Source of the DNA: SAR324 cluster bacterium
Lineage (GTDB): Bacteria > SAR324 > NAC60-12
Direction of reading: 5' to 3'
DNA length: 6,990 bases
Assembly (NCBI GenBank): GCA_022448705.1
Contig: JAKUUF010000081.1
Coordinates: 1 to 6,990 of the forward strand
Both the position numbers and the translations under genes were made by a program. Position 1 is the first letter of the stretch. Each line of letters begins with the position of its first letter. Below the pieces are notes generated by a model. The model ran no database searches and was not told the origin of the DNA. It worked only from the letters and a program-made list of their open reading frames with translations. Below, piece after piece: positions 1 to 6,780 of this stretch.

Positions 1-53
1 AAGATGTTCCGGAATTCCACAATAGGAATATAGTCATAATAATTCTGATCCAG

Positions 54-2345
54 CTACGCGTACATTTCTTTCATAACAATCAGCTTCAGCGTCGTAAAAT
101 CCTGATTCATGATGGAGGTCTTTGCCAGTGCATGATAAGCCGCTAAATCCTCAGGCACAGAGTTTAATATCTGCAATGCCAGATTTCCCATTTCGGCAGC
201 CTTTTCGCAGGTATTTTTTGTTTTCAGTAGCTGATTAAGCTGGCTTTGCTGCTCAGAATAATCCCTTGCAATCTCGGTATTTTCTGCAACAGAATAAGCA
301 CGTAATTCCTCCGCAGTCATCTGCCGTTTTTCGGTTTCATCCAAATCATCAAGGTTAATCAGGGCCTGTTCGGATGAACTTTGATCTGACTCAGAAACCA
401 GCGTGCCTACTGCATCTTTTTCGACACCTGAAGCATCTGAGACAGAATCATTCTCTAATTCTGGAATGCCAGTTGGAAAGTTCAGAATGGAGATATCATT
501 TGTAAGGTTGCTTAATGCAATCAATTTTCCGTCAGGACTAAGCGCGCTTGCAATAAGTGGCGTGTTGTCTCCGTGCAGAATACGCAGCATTTTTCCACTC
601 TTTACTTCCCATAAGCGCATTGTTTTATCTTTGGAAATTGAAATCAATGCTTTCCCATCGCTGGAAAACATTACCTGGCTTACAATGAAATCATGCCCCT
701 CTAAATTCAGTAGCGGAGTTTTTGAAATTTCAGGTTTAATGCTCCAGATAAAAATCTGATTATCCTGACCACCGCTTGCCAGCAACCTGCCGTTGGGACT
801 GAATGCCAGAGTTGTTACAGGTTTTTTGTGTCCTATGAGTTTAGCCAGCGGCTCTCCCGTCGGGTATTTCCAGAGCATAACCATAAAGTCTCCCCCGGCT
901 GTCGCAAATTTATTCCCCTCGGGCGAAATCGAGGCAGCCAGGATTTGTGAAGTGTGGGCCTGGCGCGACTGCATGGTCTCACCGGATTTCAAGTCCCAAA
1001 GTACCCACTGTCTGTCTGATCCTGCAGAAAGCAGCACAGGCTGCACCTGATGATAACTGAGAGCATTTACTTTGCCTTTGTGATATCGCAAGCTGTTCAG
1101 ACGGCTTCCATCTTCAGCATTCCAAATAATAACTGAACTGTCTGCACCTGCGGTGGCAAAACTTTTACTGTCAGGTGCAAATCGGGCATCCTGAACCCTG
1201 TGGCTGCCTACTTCAATAATACGGGAATTGTTTTTTGAATCTACTTTCCAGATCCGTACTGTTTTATCTGATGACGAACTGATGAGGAACTTGCTATCAT
1301 TTGAAAAATCCAGCGTTTCTACAGAACGTTCATGGCCACGAAATGTTTTCTGATACAGTGAAGTTCCATATTCCCAAATTTGCACTGTTCCGTCTTCCAG
1401 GCCGGTTATAATCCTCTGTCCATGACTGTCATATCCAAGACTGATAAGCGCATGTTCAAATTTGTTAATGGTATGCAGCTGAGTCCCCTCCGACAAGCTC
1501 CATGTCTCAAGGCTGCCTCCTGCGGTTGCTACAGCAATTTCTTGACGAACAGGATGGATGCTTACATCGGTAATCGGATCTTTGATGTCAATCCCAAAGC
1601 GTTGTTTTCTTGCTCCCCAGTCCCAGACAATCAACTTTCCATCCTTAGAAGAAGATACAAATAGATCTCCCTTCAGGTTAAAATCAAGAGCCGTAACGGC
1701 TTTTTTATGACGTGGAAGTTTAAATTGAAGTTTCATTTCTGTTATATCTCTGAACTGCAGACTTCCATCTTCTCCTCCGATTGCGAGAATATTTCCATTT
1801 GGATGAAAGGCCAGACTTTTTACGCTTCCTTTACCGGTAACCTTTGAAGATTTAAGAAGTTTTTTTTCTTTAATGTCCCAGAAAATAACAGTCCCGTCCA
1901 GACTTCCAGAAGCCAGAATGGATCCTCCAGGATTCAGTGCAAGAACAGAAACCGCACTCAGATGCCCACGCAGAACTGCCTGTGCAGTTGTCTGATCGGT
2001 TTCCCAAATTCTGACTGTGTCATCTTTCCCCCCTGTTACAGCCAGTTTACCTGCGTTATGCAGCACAAGTGAAAGCGCATTATGTTCACGATTGGTAATA
2101 ATACGTTCCCTTTTACCGCTTTGGGTTCTGTAAATTTCAAGAGAAGAACTTCCGGACAAGACAACAGCATGCTGATCATCAGGTGAGAAAATGGCATCTT
2201 TAACCGGTTCATTCCCAATTTTCATACTTCGCGAAAGCAGATAAACATTTTTATTATTTGCACCAGCGTCTTCCTTGGCAAAAGCATGTTCAGAATGACC
2301 TGCATACAGAATGACTAAAATATAAATGAAAATTTTGATCTTCAT
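54..2345 (-). CDS. Exported WD40-repeat protein, probable double beta-propeller
   Basis: Predicted 763-residue secreted protein, function unknown. The N-terminus (MKIKIFIYILVILYAG, ending HAFA before KED) looks like a Sec signal peptide cut after about residue 23. Residues 46-628 hold 14 WD40-like repeats of about 42 residues each; examples are the segments with RGHLSAV, GSLDGTVIFWD and SSSDKTVRIWK. Fourteen repeats would fill two seven-bladed propellers. An acidic, Ser-rich linker follows (about 629-670), then a helical region to the end that could be TPR-like. The mature protein has a single Cys. Such propellers are usually protein-binding scaffolds without catalytic activity, so a partner role in the envelope is inference. 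I chose ATG 2345 because it begins directly with the signal peptide; in-frame ATGs at 2357 and 2396 would only lengthen the N-region. No clear ribosome binding site is visible. It is divergent from tatC, and the signal lacks a twin-arginine motif, so I see no Tat dependence. Confidence 0.88.
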   Translation of the reverse strand: MKIKIFIYILVILYAGHSEHAFAKEDAGANNKNVYLLSRSMKIGNEPVKDAIFSPDDQHAVVLSGSSSLEIYRTQSGKRERIITNREHNALSLVLHNAGKLAVTGGKDDTVRIWETDQTTAQAVLRGHLSAVSVLALNPGGSILASGSLDGTVIFWDIKEKKLLKSSKVTGKGSVKSLAFHPNGNILAIGGEDGSLQFRDITEMKLQFKLPRHKKAVTALDFNLKGDLFVSSSKDGKLIVWDWGARKQRFGIDIKDPITDVSIHPVRQEIAVATAGGSLETWSLSEGTQLHTINKFEHALISLGYDSHGQRIITGLEDGTVQIWEYGTSLYQKTFRGHERSVETLDFSNDSKFLISSSSDKTVRIWKVDSKNNSRIIEVGSHRVQDARFAPDSKSFATAGADSSVIIWNAEDGSRLNSLRYHKGKVNALSYHQVQPVLLSAGSDRQWVLWDLKSGETMQSRQAHTSQILAASISPEGNKFATAGGDFMVMLWKYPTGEPLAKLIGHKKPVTTLAFSPNGRLLASGGQDNQIFIWSIKPEISKTPLLNLEGHDFIVSQVMFSSDGKALISISKDKTMRLWEVKSGKMLRILHGDNTPLIASALSPDGKLIALSNLTNDISILNFPTGIPELENDSVSDASGVEKDAVGTLVSESDQSSSEQALINLDDLDETEKRQMTAEELRAYSVAENTEIARDYSEQQSQLNQLLKTKNTCEKAAEMGNLALQILNSVPEDLAAYHALAKTSIMNQDFTTLKLIVMKEMYA

Positions 2346-2499
2346 TGAAGCAAACATGCATTTAAAATAATTATATGAAAATATTTTGCGCTTCATCTCG
2401 CATTCATATCTAATAGTTTGTTTACCGTGCATCTGTAAGGAGTTTGTGGTAAAAAACTTGGGCTGCAGTTTATTGTTTACGTACCAGTCATTCAAAACA

Positions 2500-2518
2500 A
2501 TGCATACAATGTATGTAT
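2500..2518. promoter_or_regulatory. Imperfect palindrome in the WD40-tatC divergent region, possible operator
   Basis: The arms ATGCATAC (2500-2507) and GTATGTAT (2511-2518) are inverted repeats matching at 7 of 8 positions around a 3-bp centre (AAT). The site lies in the 229-bp gap between the WD40 start (2345) and the tatC start (2575), about 57 bp upstream of tatC. That size and place suit a dimeric regulator. The rest of the gap is AT-rich. On the minus strand TTGAAT and TAAACT, 17 bp apart, could be a weak promoter for the WD40 gene; no convincing sigma70 pair is seen for tatC. Binding is inferred only from symmetry and position. Confidence 0.25.
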
Positions 2519-2574
2519 ACAACGACTGGGACTGTTTTCTTCAAGAGCATGATAACTATAGCAGATTATAAATT

Positions 2575-3414
2575 GTGTTTAATTTAAAATTGAGAAAAAA
2601 GCCTGTCGAACAGAACAGCGAGCATGAAGACCAGGAGCATTCAGATGATGTCCCTATGCCGCTTACCTCACATCTTGGAGAACTGCGAAGACGGATTGTC
2701 CGTGTAATTATAGTAATATTTGTGGCTTTCGTTGGAGCAACTGTAATAGAGATGGAACTCGACCAGCCCATTTTATCAGCCTTTCGATCGCCATTGGATT
2801 TGCGAAACATTCCACTGGTTTTTATTCAGTTAACTGAGCCGTTTTTCACATATCTGCGCATCGGTCTATACACCTCCCTGTTCCTGACATTCCCTTACCT
2901 GCTTGGACAAATCTGGTTGTTTGTAAGACCTGCACTTTATGGAAAAGAACGTAAAGCAGTCTGGCCTTTCATACTGCTGTCTTATCCTCTTTTTGTGGGT
3001 GGAGGACTTTTCGGATATTTTATTGTGATTCCTTTAGGCTATGATTTCTTTCTTGGTTTTGAGAATGAATTTACTCTACCCACACTTAGCATGGCCAGTT
3101 ACCTGTCGCTTACTATCCACCTTTTATTTGCATTTGGATTGGTTTTTGAGCTGCCAACAATATCATTCATCCTCACTAGGCTTGGCATATTGAACGCTAA
3201 CTGGCTACGAACTAACAGAAAATATTCCTTGGTTGTAATATTCATAGGTGCAGCCGTATTGACACCTCCAGATGTTTTCACTCAAGCCCTGATGGCCGGG
3301 CCATTAATTATTCTCTATGAAATCAGCATTCTCGTCTCACAAATGGCAGGACGCAATACAGAAAAACCTGAGCCTGCGAAACCAAAATTACAGGAACAGC
3401 AGTCTGAAAAGTGA
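2575..3414 (+). CDS. tatC: Sec-independent (twin-arginine) protein translocase subunit TatC
   Basis: Inner-membrane core of the Tat system, which recognises twin-arginine signal peptides and exports folded proteins with TatA/TatB partners. The 279-residue protein has the family landmarks in order: SHLGELRRR (32-40) before the first membrane segment, TEPF (87-90), the PALYGKER cytoplasmic loop (119-126) containing the Glu used in signal recognition, FGYFIVIPLGYDFF (146-159), FGLVFELP (187-194) with the membrane-embedded Glu, and AAVLTPPDV (226-234) before the last segment and LYE. Six membrane segments fall at about 41-60, 94-117, 128-155, 180-204, 217-232 and 235-254. The charged N-terminal extension (about 1-28) and Pro/Lys/Glu-rich tail are not conserved parts of the family. 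The start is taken as GTG 2575 because an in-frame TAA lies at 2569; TTG 2590 or ATG 2656 are alternatives, and none has a good ribosome binding site. No tatA or tatB is in the window. Confidence 0.96.
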   Translation: MFNLKLRKKPVEQNSEHEDQEHSDDVPMPLTSHLGELRRRIVRVIIVIFVAFVGATVIEMELDQPILSAFRSPLDLRNIPLVFIQLTEPFFTYLRIGLYTSLFLTFPYLLGQIWLFVRPALYGKERKAVWPFILLSYPLFVGGGLFGYFIVIPLGYDFFLGFENEFTLPTLSMASYLSLTIHLLFAFGLVFELPTISFILTRLGILNANWLRTNRKYSLVVIFIGAAVLTPPDVFTQALMAGPLIILYEISILVSQMAGRNTEKPEPAKPKLQEQQSEK

Positions 3415-3473
3415 ACTTCATTTACTTCTTCTTTAAATTGAGAAGCAACAGAAAATTCACGAACTAGAAAAGT

Positions 3474-3493
3474 TAAGGAACCAGTTATCCTTA
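3474..3493 (-). terminator. Possible terminator hairpin of the HAD gene
   Basis: TAAGGA (3474-3479) and TCCTTA (3488-3493) form a perfect 6-bp inverted repeat with an 8-nt loop, directly after the minus-strand stop codon of the HAD gene. Read on the minus strand, the hairpin is followed by ACTTTTC, a short T-run. The stem is AT-rich and short, so termination would be weak. It sits in the 79-bp gap between the convergent tatC and HAD genes. Confidence 0.3.
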
Positions 3494-4099
3494 TCAATGC
3501 AGCATGTCAGTCAGTTCGTTCAGGGAACAGACACTGATATCTGCAAGTTCTGGCCATGCAAAACTTCCGCTTGGATCAACATGAACTGTTGCAATCTCTG
3601 CCGCACGGCCCACTTGTAAATCGTAAAGATAGTCTCCCACAATCAAAGCCTCGCTAGTACAAACATTCCACTGGTTCAAAAGCTTTTTTATGCCTTTGGG
3701 AGATGGTTTGGGTTCTGCGCACCAGCGTCCAATTACAGATTCCCTTGTGAAGTATTCTGACAGTCCAAGAGCCTTAAGTGTGGTCCATGCATTCTCTCTG
3801 GTATTTAACGTAAGGATTCCTAAAAAATAATTCTGGCTGCTAAGTGTTTCCAGTAATCTTTTTACTCCCGGCGCAGGACTGGCGTTTAAGGCCAGTTTTT
3901 CTTCTATCTCCTGCAGCTTCTTTTTTTGCTTGCGAGACTCTTTTACAGGAAGTGACTCCAATGTCTTGATTATAGGCTGTCCCTCTGGAATTCCCAACTC
4001 TTTTCGGATAGCATTAAAATCGTGCACAGCAATCGTAAGTGTGCCGTCAAGATCAAAAATCCAGTGTTTGCGCTTCAATAGATGATGGTTTTTGGACAT
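3494..4099 (-). CDS. HAD-superfamily hydrolase (phosphoglycolate phosphatase-like)
   Basis: Predicted cytoplasmic phosphatase of 201 residues, in the haloacid dehalogenase class with a helical cap (subfamily IA-like). All four HAD motifs are visible: motif I FDLDGT with nucleophile Asp16 and acid/base Asp18, motif II ILTLN with Thr97, motif III Lys131 in EPKPSP, and motif IV GDYLYD with Asp156 and Asp160 for Mg2+. The segment between motifs I and II carries a Lys/Glu-rich helix (about 52-71) that belongs to the cap. Substrate cannot be told from sequence; phosphoglycolate phosphatases and pyrophosphatases share this layout. ATG 4099 is chosen because motif I then lies near residue 16, as is usual. 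The frame stays open to 4402, but that part runs antisense through the ABC gene and shows no family features. No Shine-Dalgarno sequence is seen. It is divergent from fetA and convergent with tatC. Confidence 0.92.
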   Translation of the reverse strand: MSKNHHLLKRKHWIFDLDGTLTIAVHDFNAIRKELGIPEGQPIIKTLESLPVKESRKQKKKLQEIEEKLALNASPAPGVKRLLETLSSQNYFLGILTLNTRENAWTTLKALGLSEYFTRESVIGRWCAEPKPSPKGIKKLLNQWNVCTSEALIVGDYLYDLQVGRAAEIATVHVDPSGSFAWPELADISVCSLNELTDMLH

Positions 4100-4139
4100 T
4101 ATTTCTGCCGGAGAAATTGTAATCTTATAGACTTCAGCG
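4100..4139. promoter_or_regulatory. Compact divergent start region between the HAD gene and fetA
   Basis: Only 40 bp separate the two opposing ATG codons. The stretch holds a -10-like TTATAG on the plus strand (4125-4130), overlapping TATAAG on the minus strand (4124-4129), and a second minus-strand TACAAT. Clear -35 partners are missing. Any full promoter for either gene must extend into the other's coding region, so the two genes probably interfere or are co-regulated. This is inference from spacing. Confidence 0.3.
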
Positions 4140-4925
4140 ATGCATTCTAAGGATACCTCATCACCTGGGACAAGCCAAAAATCGGAACTTCTGCTGCACG
4201 TTAAAAATCTCAGCCGTAAAGTTTCAGGCAATTGGATCTGGGAAAATATCAGCTTCGAGTTATCTGCAGGACAGAGGCTTGCTCTCTCAGGTACATCCGG
4301 TAGCGGGAAAAGCATGTTGCTGAGAACACTTGCAGGACTGGATGTTCTTGAAAAAGGACCATCCGGTGAAGAAGGCTCCATAAGTTTCTCGGGCAAATCC
4401 ATTACAGAATGGAAAATGCCTGAATACCGTACAAGAATCGGTTACGTCCCTCAGCATCCAGCATTTCCCGATGAAACAGTTGAAGAGTGTTTCAAGAGGG
4501 TATTCACGCTGAAAGCAAACCAGAATAAATTTTATGATCGAGAAAAAATTCTTTTGTGGCTGGAACAATTATCACTTCCGGACACAGGCAAAAATAATTC
4601 AGACAAAGGCGATTTCACAGAATTGTTAAACCGCCCTGCCAGGGAACTTTCCGGAGGTGAAGCACAGGTTGTGGCAATTTTCCGTGCACTTCAGCTTGAC
4701 CCTCAAGTGCTGCTGCTTGATGAACCTACCGCATCCATGGACGCGGAACTGGCACGGCTAATGGAGGATTTGCTTGAAAAATGGCATAAATGCTCCGCTG
4801 AAATTTTTCCAGCCCCTCTTGGCCAGAAGGCTCAAAGAGCATGGATCTGGGTCAGTCATAATCCGGAGCAATTGACAAGAATGTGCGGACAAACTTACAG
4901 CCTCGACGCGGACGATGGAAAATAA
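4140..4925 (+). CDS. fetA: ABC transporter ATP-binding protein, FetA/YbbL type
   Basis: Cytoplasmic ATPase (261 residues) that would energise the membrane protein encoded directly downstream. Motifs in order: Walker A GTSGSGKS (51-58), Q-loop YVPQHP with Gln105, signature LSGGEAQ (170-176), Walker B VLLLDEPT with Asp194 and Glu195, D-loop ASMD (198-201) and the H-loop His240 in WVSHNP. All catalytic residues are intact. The assignment to FetA rests on its pairing with a UPF0014 permease; the E. coli pair FetAB is linked to iron export and peroxide resistance, but the substrate here is not proven. It is longer than E. coli FetA (about 225 residues), with extra residues at the N-terminus, around 145-165 and around 217-232. 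ATG 4140 is the first start after an in-frame TAG at 4128; no ribosome binding site is evident. Its 3' end overlaps fetB by 11 bp. Confidence 0.86.
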   Translation: MHSKDTSSPGTSQKSELLLHVKNLSRKVSGNWIWENISFELSAGQRLALSGTSGSGKSMLLRTLAGLDVLEKGPSGEEGSISFSGKSITEWKMPEYRTRIGYVPQHPAFPDETVEECFKRVFTLKANQNKFYDREKILLWLEQLSLPDTGKNNSDKGDFTELLNRPARELSGGEAQVVAIFRALQLDPQVLLLDEPTASMDAELARLMEDLLEKWHKCSAEIFPAPLGQKAQRAWIWVSHNPEQLTRMCGQTYSLDADDGK

Positions 4926-5715
4926 TTATATGTTTCTAACAAGCGAACAGCTGCTGTTTGCCTCGGTGTTGATGGCAGTCAACATAGGCTTGTCAATCAT
5001 AATCCGGCTTGGAATGGGGAAGCAGTGGATTATAGCTTCCTTGAGAATGCCTGCACAGCTGCTGCTTGTCGGTTTTTTACTGGACTGGGTTTTTGCACTG
5101 AATAATCCTGTCTGGATCCTTGGAGTGGCACTGTTTATGACAACAATTGCCTCCATCACCGCAGTTGGACGCACCAGCAAAAGATTTGCTGAGATTTACG
5201 TAAGCAGTTTTGTTTCAGTACTCGGTACGGCTTTTTTTATAATGTTTTTCGCGCTTAAAGGCATTTTGCAGATTGATCCATGGTATTCACCTCAGTATCT
5301 TTTTCCGCTTCTCGGTATGGTTTTGGGAAATACCATAAACGGAATTTCACTGGGGCTGGATCGTTTCATGGACAGCCTTTCAGTACGCCGCAAAGAAGTT
5401 GAGATGCTGCTCAGTCTTGGAGCAACCTCATGGGAGGCGGCCAATGAATTGATCCGTGATGCACTGCGCACAAGCTTGATACCCACCATCAATTCAATGC
5501 TGGTTATGGGAATTGTAAGTTTGCCAGGCATGATGACCGGTCAAATACTGGCCGGAGTCAGTCCCGGAGAAGCAGTCCGCTACCAAATAATTGTAGTTTT
5601 CATCATTGCTGCAGCAGCGGCTCTTGGCTCAACGGCTGTTATTGTCCTGGCCTTCAGAGCACTATTCAGTTCACGTCACCAGCTTCTCTTTGATCGCCTA
5701 AGGAACGTTAACTGA
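4915..5715 (+). CDS. fetB: UPF0014-family ABC permease, FetB/YbbM type
   Basis: Inner-membrane permease (266 residues), partner of the preceding ATPase. It has about seven hydrophobic segments (roughly 12-31, 39-60, 66-86, 94-117, 128-147, 190-213 and 223-247) and the strongly conserved UPF0014 stretches: GNTINGISLGLDR (138-150), the cytoplasmic LSLGATSWEAA (166-176) that resembles the EAA coupling loop of ABC permeases, and LPGMMTGQILAG (203-214). Length matches the family (about 260). In E. coli FetB works with FetA in iron homeostasis; transfer of that substrate is inference. ATG 4915 gives an 11-bp overlap with fetA, implying translational coupling. ATG 4930 is an alternative, with GGAAAA about 10 nt upstream as the only plausible Shine-Dalgarno-like site of the pair. 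It converges with the lipid kinase gene 30 bp downstream. Confidence 0.92.
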   Translation: MENNYMFLTSEQLLFASVLMAVNIGLSIIIRLGMGKQWIIASLRMPAQLLLVGFLLDWVFALNNPVWILGVALFMTTIASITAVGRTSKRFAEIYVSSFVSVLGTAFFIMFFALKGILQIDPWYSPQYLFPLLGMVLGNTINGISLGLDRFMDSLSVRRKEVEMLLSLGATSWEAANELIRDALRTSLIPTINSMLVMGIVSLPGMMTGQILAGVSPGEAVRYQIIVVFIIAAAAALGSTAVIVLAFRALFSSRHQLLFDRLRNVN

Positions 5716-5759
5716 ACTGATAATTTTATTGCAGAGAATTTTGCCTCAGATTATCAGTT
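5715..5759. terminator. Inverted repeat shared by convergent fetB and lipid kinase ends
   Basis: AACTGATAAT (5715-5724) and ATTATCAGTT (5750-5759) pair perfectly over 10 bp, extendable inward by a wobble and an A-T pair. The left arm begins at the last base of the fetB stop; the right arm lies inside the last codons of the lipid kinase gene. Its place suits a bidirectional terminator, but the arms are AT-rich, the loop is long (about 21-25 nt, with a small GCA/TGC inner pairing) and no long T-tract follows either arm. Confidence 0.4.
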
Positions 5760-6696
5760 TCAGAATCCTCGGTAGTACTTCGAAGGTTGCTTCCAGATAT
5801 CCTGGAGATTCTCCGTCAATATCCAGAATAATTTGCTCCGTGCTTGAAGCAGTAAATCTTCGAACTTTTTGAAAAAATACTTCCGGAATCTTCAAGTGTG
5901 TACCCTTATAAATTTTCGGCAGGTGCCAGAGGAATTTGGCCAGGCTTATTTCTTTCAGCATCAGCAAATCAAGCATACCGTTGTCAAGTTCAGCTTCCGG
6001 GGCAGCCAGCATTGCACCGCCAAAATAACGTCCGTTCGCCAGTAAGCCCAGCCTTGTCTGAATCTGCTGCTCCGGACCATCATCTATTTGAAATTTTACA
6101 GCCTGGTTAGGATGAGTCAGCACGGTTTTTATTGTAGCCCACAAAAACAGCGGTGTACCTTTCAAAAAGGCTGGTGGGCGGGAGTTTTCGATACAGCGGT
6201 CTACTGCGCCGCTCAGCCCAAAACTGGCAATGTTGTCAAAATAGCGGACCTGCTTTGTGCTATCTGATTTTGTGAATGTGACTTTTCCCACATCAATCTG
6301 ACGTACCTGTGCCTGCTTCAGATTCTCAACTGCTGACTGCCAGTTCGCGGGAATTCCCAATGAACGCTGAAAATCGCAGCCTGTTCCGGTCATCAAAAAA
6401 CTCAGAGCTGCATCGCTGCTGACAGGTAAATCATTTTCAATAAAACCATTGAGAACCTCGTTCAGATGCCCGTCTCCTCCAACTGCAACTATTCTGACTG
6501 CGCCATTCTCCAGTTCCTGGCGTGTCAAATGTTTGGCATCACCACGGCAGGTTGTCTGAATTGATTTGAACGGTCCAATGCTCTGCTTTAGTGCCGACTC
6601 AACGCTCAGCCAGATCTTTGCGGTTCTGCCGTTTCCCGCCTGGGGATTCACAATTACAGCAGTTTTCAAATTCTTCCCAAATACAATTTTTGACAA
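5746..6696 (-). CDS. Diacylglycerol kinase / sphingosine kinase family lipid kinase (YegS/LCB5-like)
   Basis: Cytoplasmic or membrane-associated kinase (316 residues) that phosphorylates a lipid hydroxyl, most likely diacylglycerol or a related lipid. Family motifs are in order: NPQAGNG (17-23), the nucleotide-binding GGDGHLNEVLNG (73-84), GTGCDFQRSLG (104-114), NGRYFGGAMLAAPEAELDNGMLDL (roughly 221-244) and DIDGE (292-296). Length is normal. Two positions differ from common forms: His follows GGDG where Thr is usual, and GTGCDF replaces the frequent GTGNDF. Bacterial relatives recycle diacylglycerol or act on other lipids, and substrate cannot be read from sequence. The start is uncertain. 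TTG 6696 is the most upstream usual start codon after the in-frame TAA at 6724-6726. TTG 6669 would give the typical short N-terminus MKTAVIVNP. No ATG is in frame. Neither start has a good ribosome binding site. Confidence 0.94.
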   Translation of the reverse strand: MSKIVFGKNLKTAVIVNPQAGNGRTAKIWLSVESALKQSIGPFKSIQTTCRGDAKHLTRQELENGAVRIVAVGGDGHLNEVLNGFIENDLPVSSDAALSFLMTGTGCDFQRSLGIPANWQSAVENLKQAQVRQIDVGKVTFTKSDSTKQVRYFDNIASFGLSGAVDRCIENSRPPAFLKGTPLFLWATIKTVLTHPNQAVKFQIDDGPEQQIQTRLGLLANGRYFGGAMLAAPEAELDNGMLDLLMLKEISLAKFLWHLPKIYKGTHLKIPEVFFQKVRRFTASSTEQIILDIDGESPGYLEATFEVLPRILKLII

Positions 6697-6701
6697 AAAA
6701 C

Positions 6702-6730
6702 TTGCGACACCATTTAGATTTTCTTATATT
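6702..6730 (+). promoter_or_regulatory. Sigma70-like promoter for the small lipoprotein gene
   Basis: TTGCGA (6702-6707) and TATATT (6725-6730) are separated by 17 bp, close to the TTGACA/TATAAT consensus. Transcription would start near 6737, leaving a 5' leader of about 44 nt before ATG 6781. A perfect TTGACA at 6690-6695 with a weaker TTTAGA 17 bp on is a possible second promoter. Both lie within or next to the 5' end of the divergent lipid kinase gene. Confidence 0.42.
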
Positions 6731-6780
6731 GCATGCTCAAAAATACTTTGACTGTCTTTAATTTGAGAAAAGATTACAAA

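Noticed and set aside
1..37. Possible start of a further minus-strand gene (ATG at 37, 17 bp after the WD40 stop, about 12 codons visible).
   Set aside because: Too short to judge: no recognisable motif, no clear ribosome binding site, and the frame runs off the window edge.
2418..2480. Direct repeat TTGTTTAC (2418-2425 and 2473-2480) as a regulator site pair.
   Set aside because: Eight AT-rich bases repeated once in an AT-rich gap is easily due to chance.
2346..2522. Upstream extension of the WD40 frame to 2522.
   Set aside because: It would place 59 residues before a good signal peptide and fill the divergent promoter region.
3428..3445. CTTCTT/GAGAAG hairpin after tatC as a terminator.
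   Set aside because: The stem is six pairs including a wobble and no T-tract follows on the plus strand.
4100..4402. N-terminal extension of the HAD frame antisense to the ABC gene.
   Set aside because: HAD motif I belongs near the N-terminus, and this part has no family features; it is the antisense shadow of fetA.
6733..6780. Longer lipoprotein start at ATG 6733.
   Set aside because: It puts a charged 16-residue segment ahead of the lipoprotein signal and lies at or upstream of the predicted transcription start.
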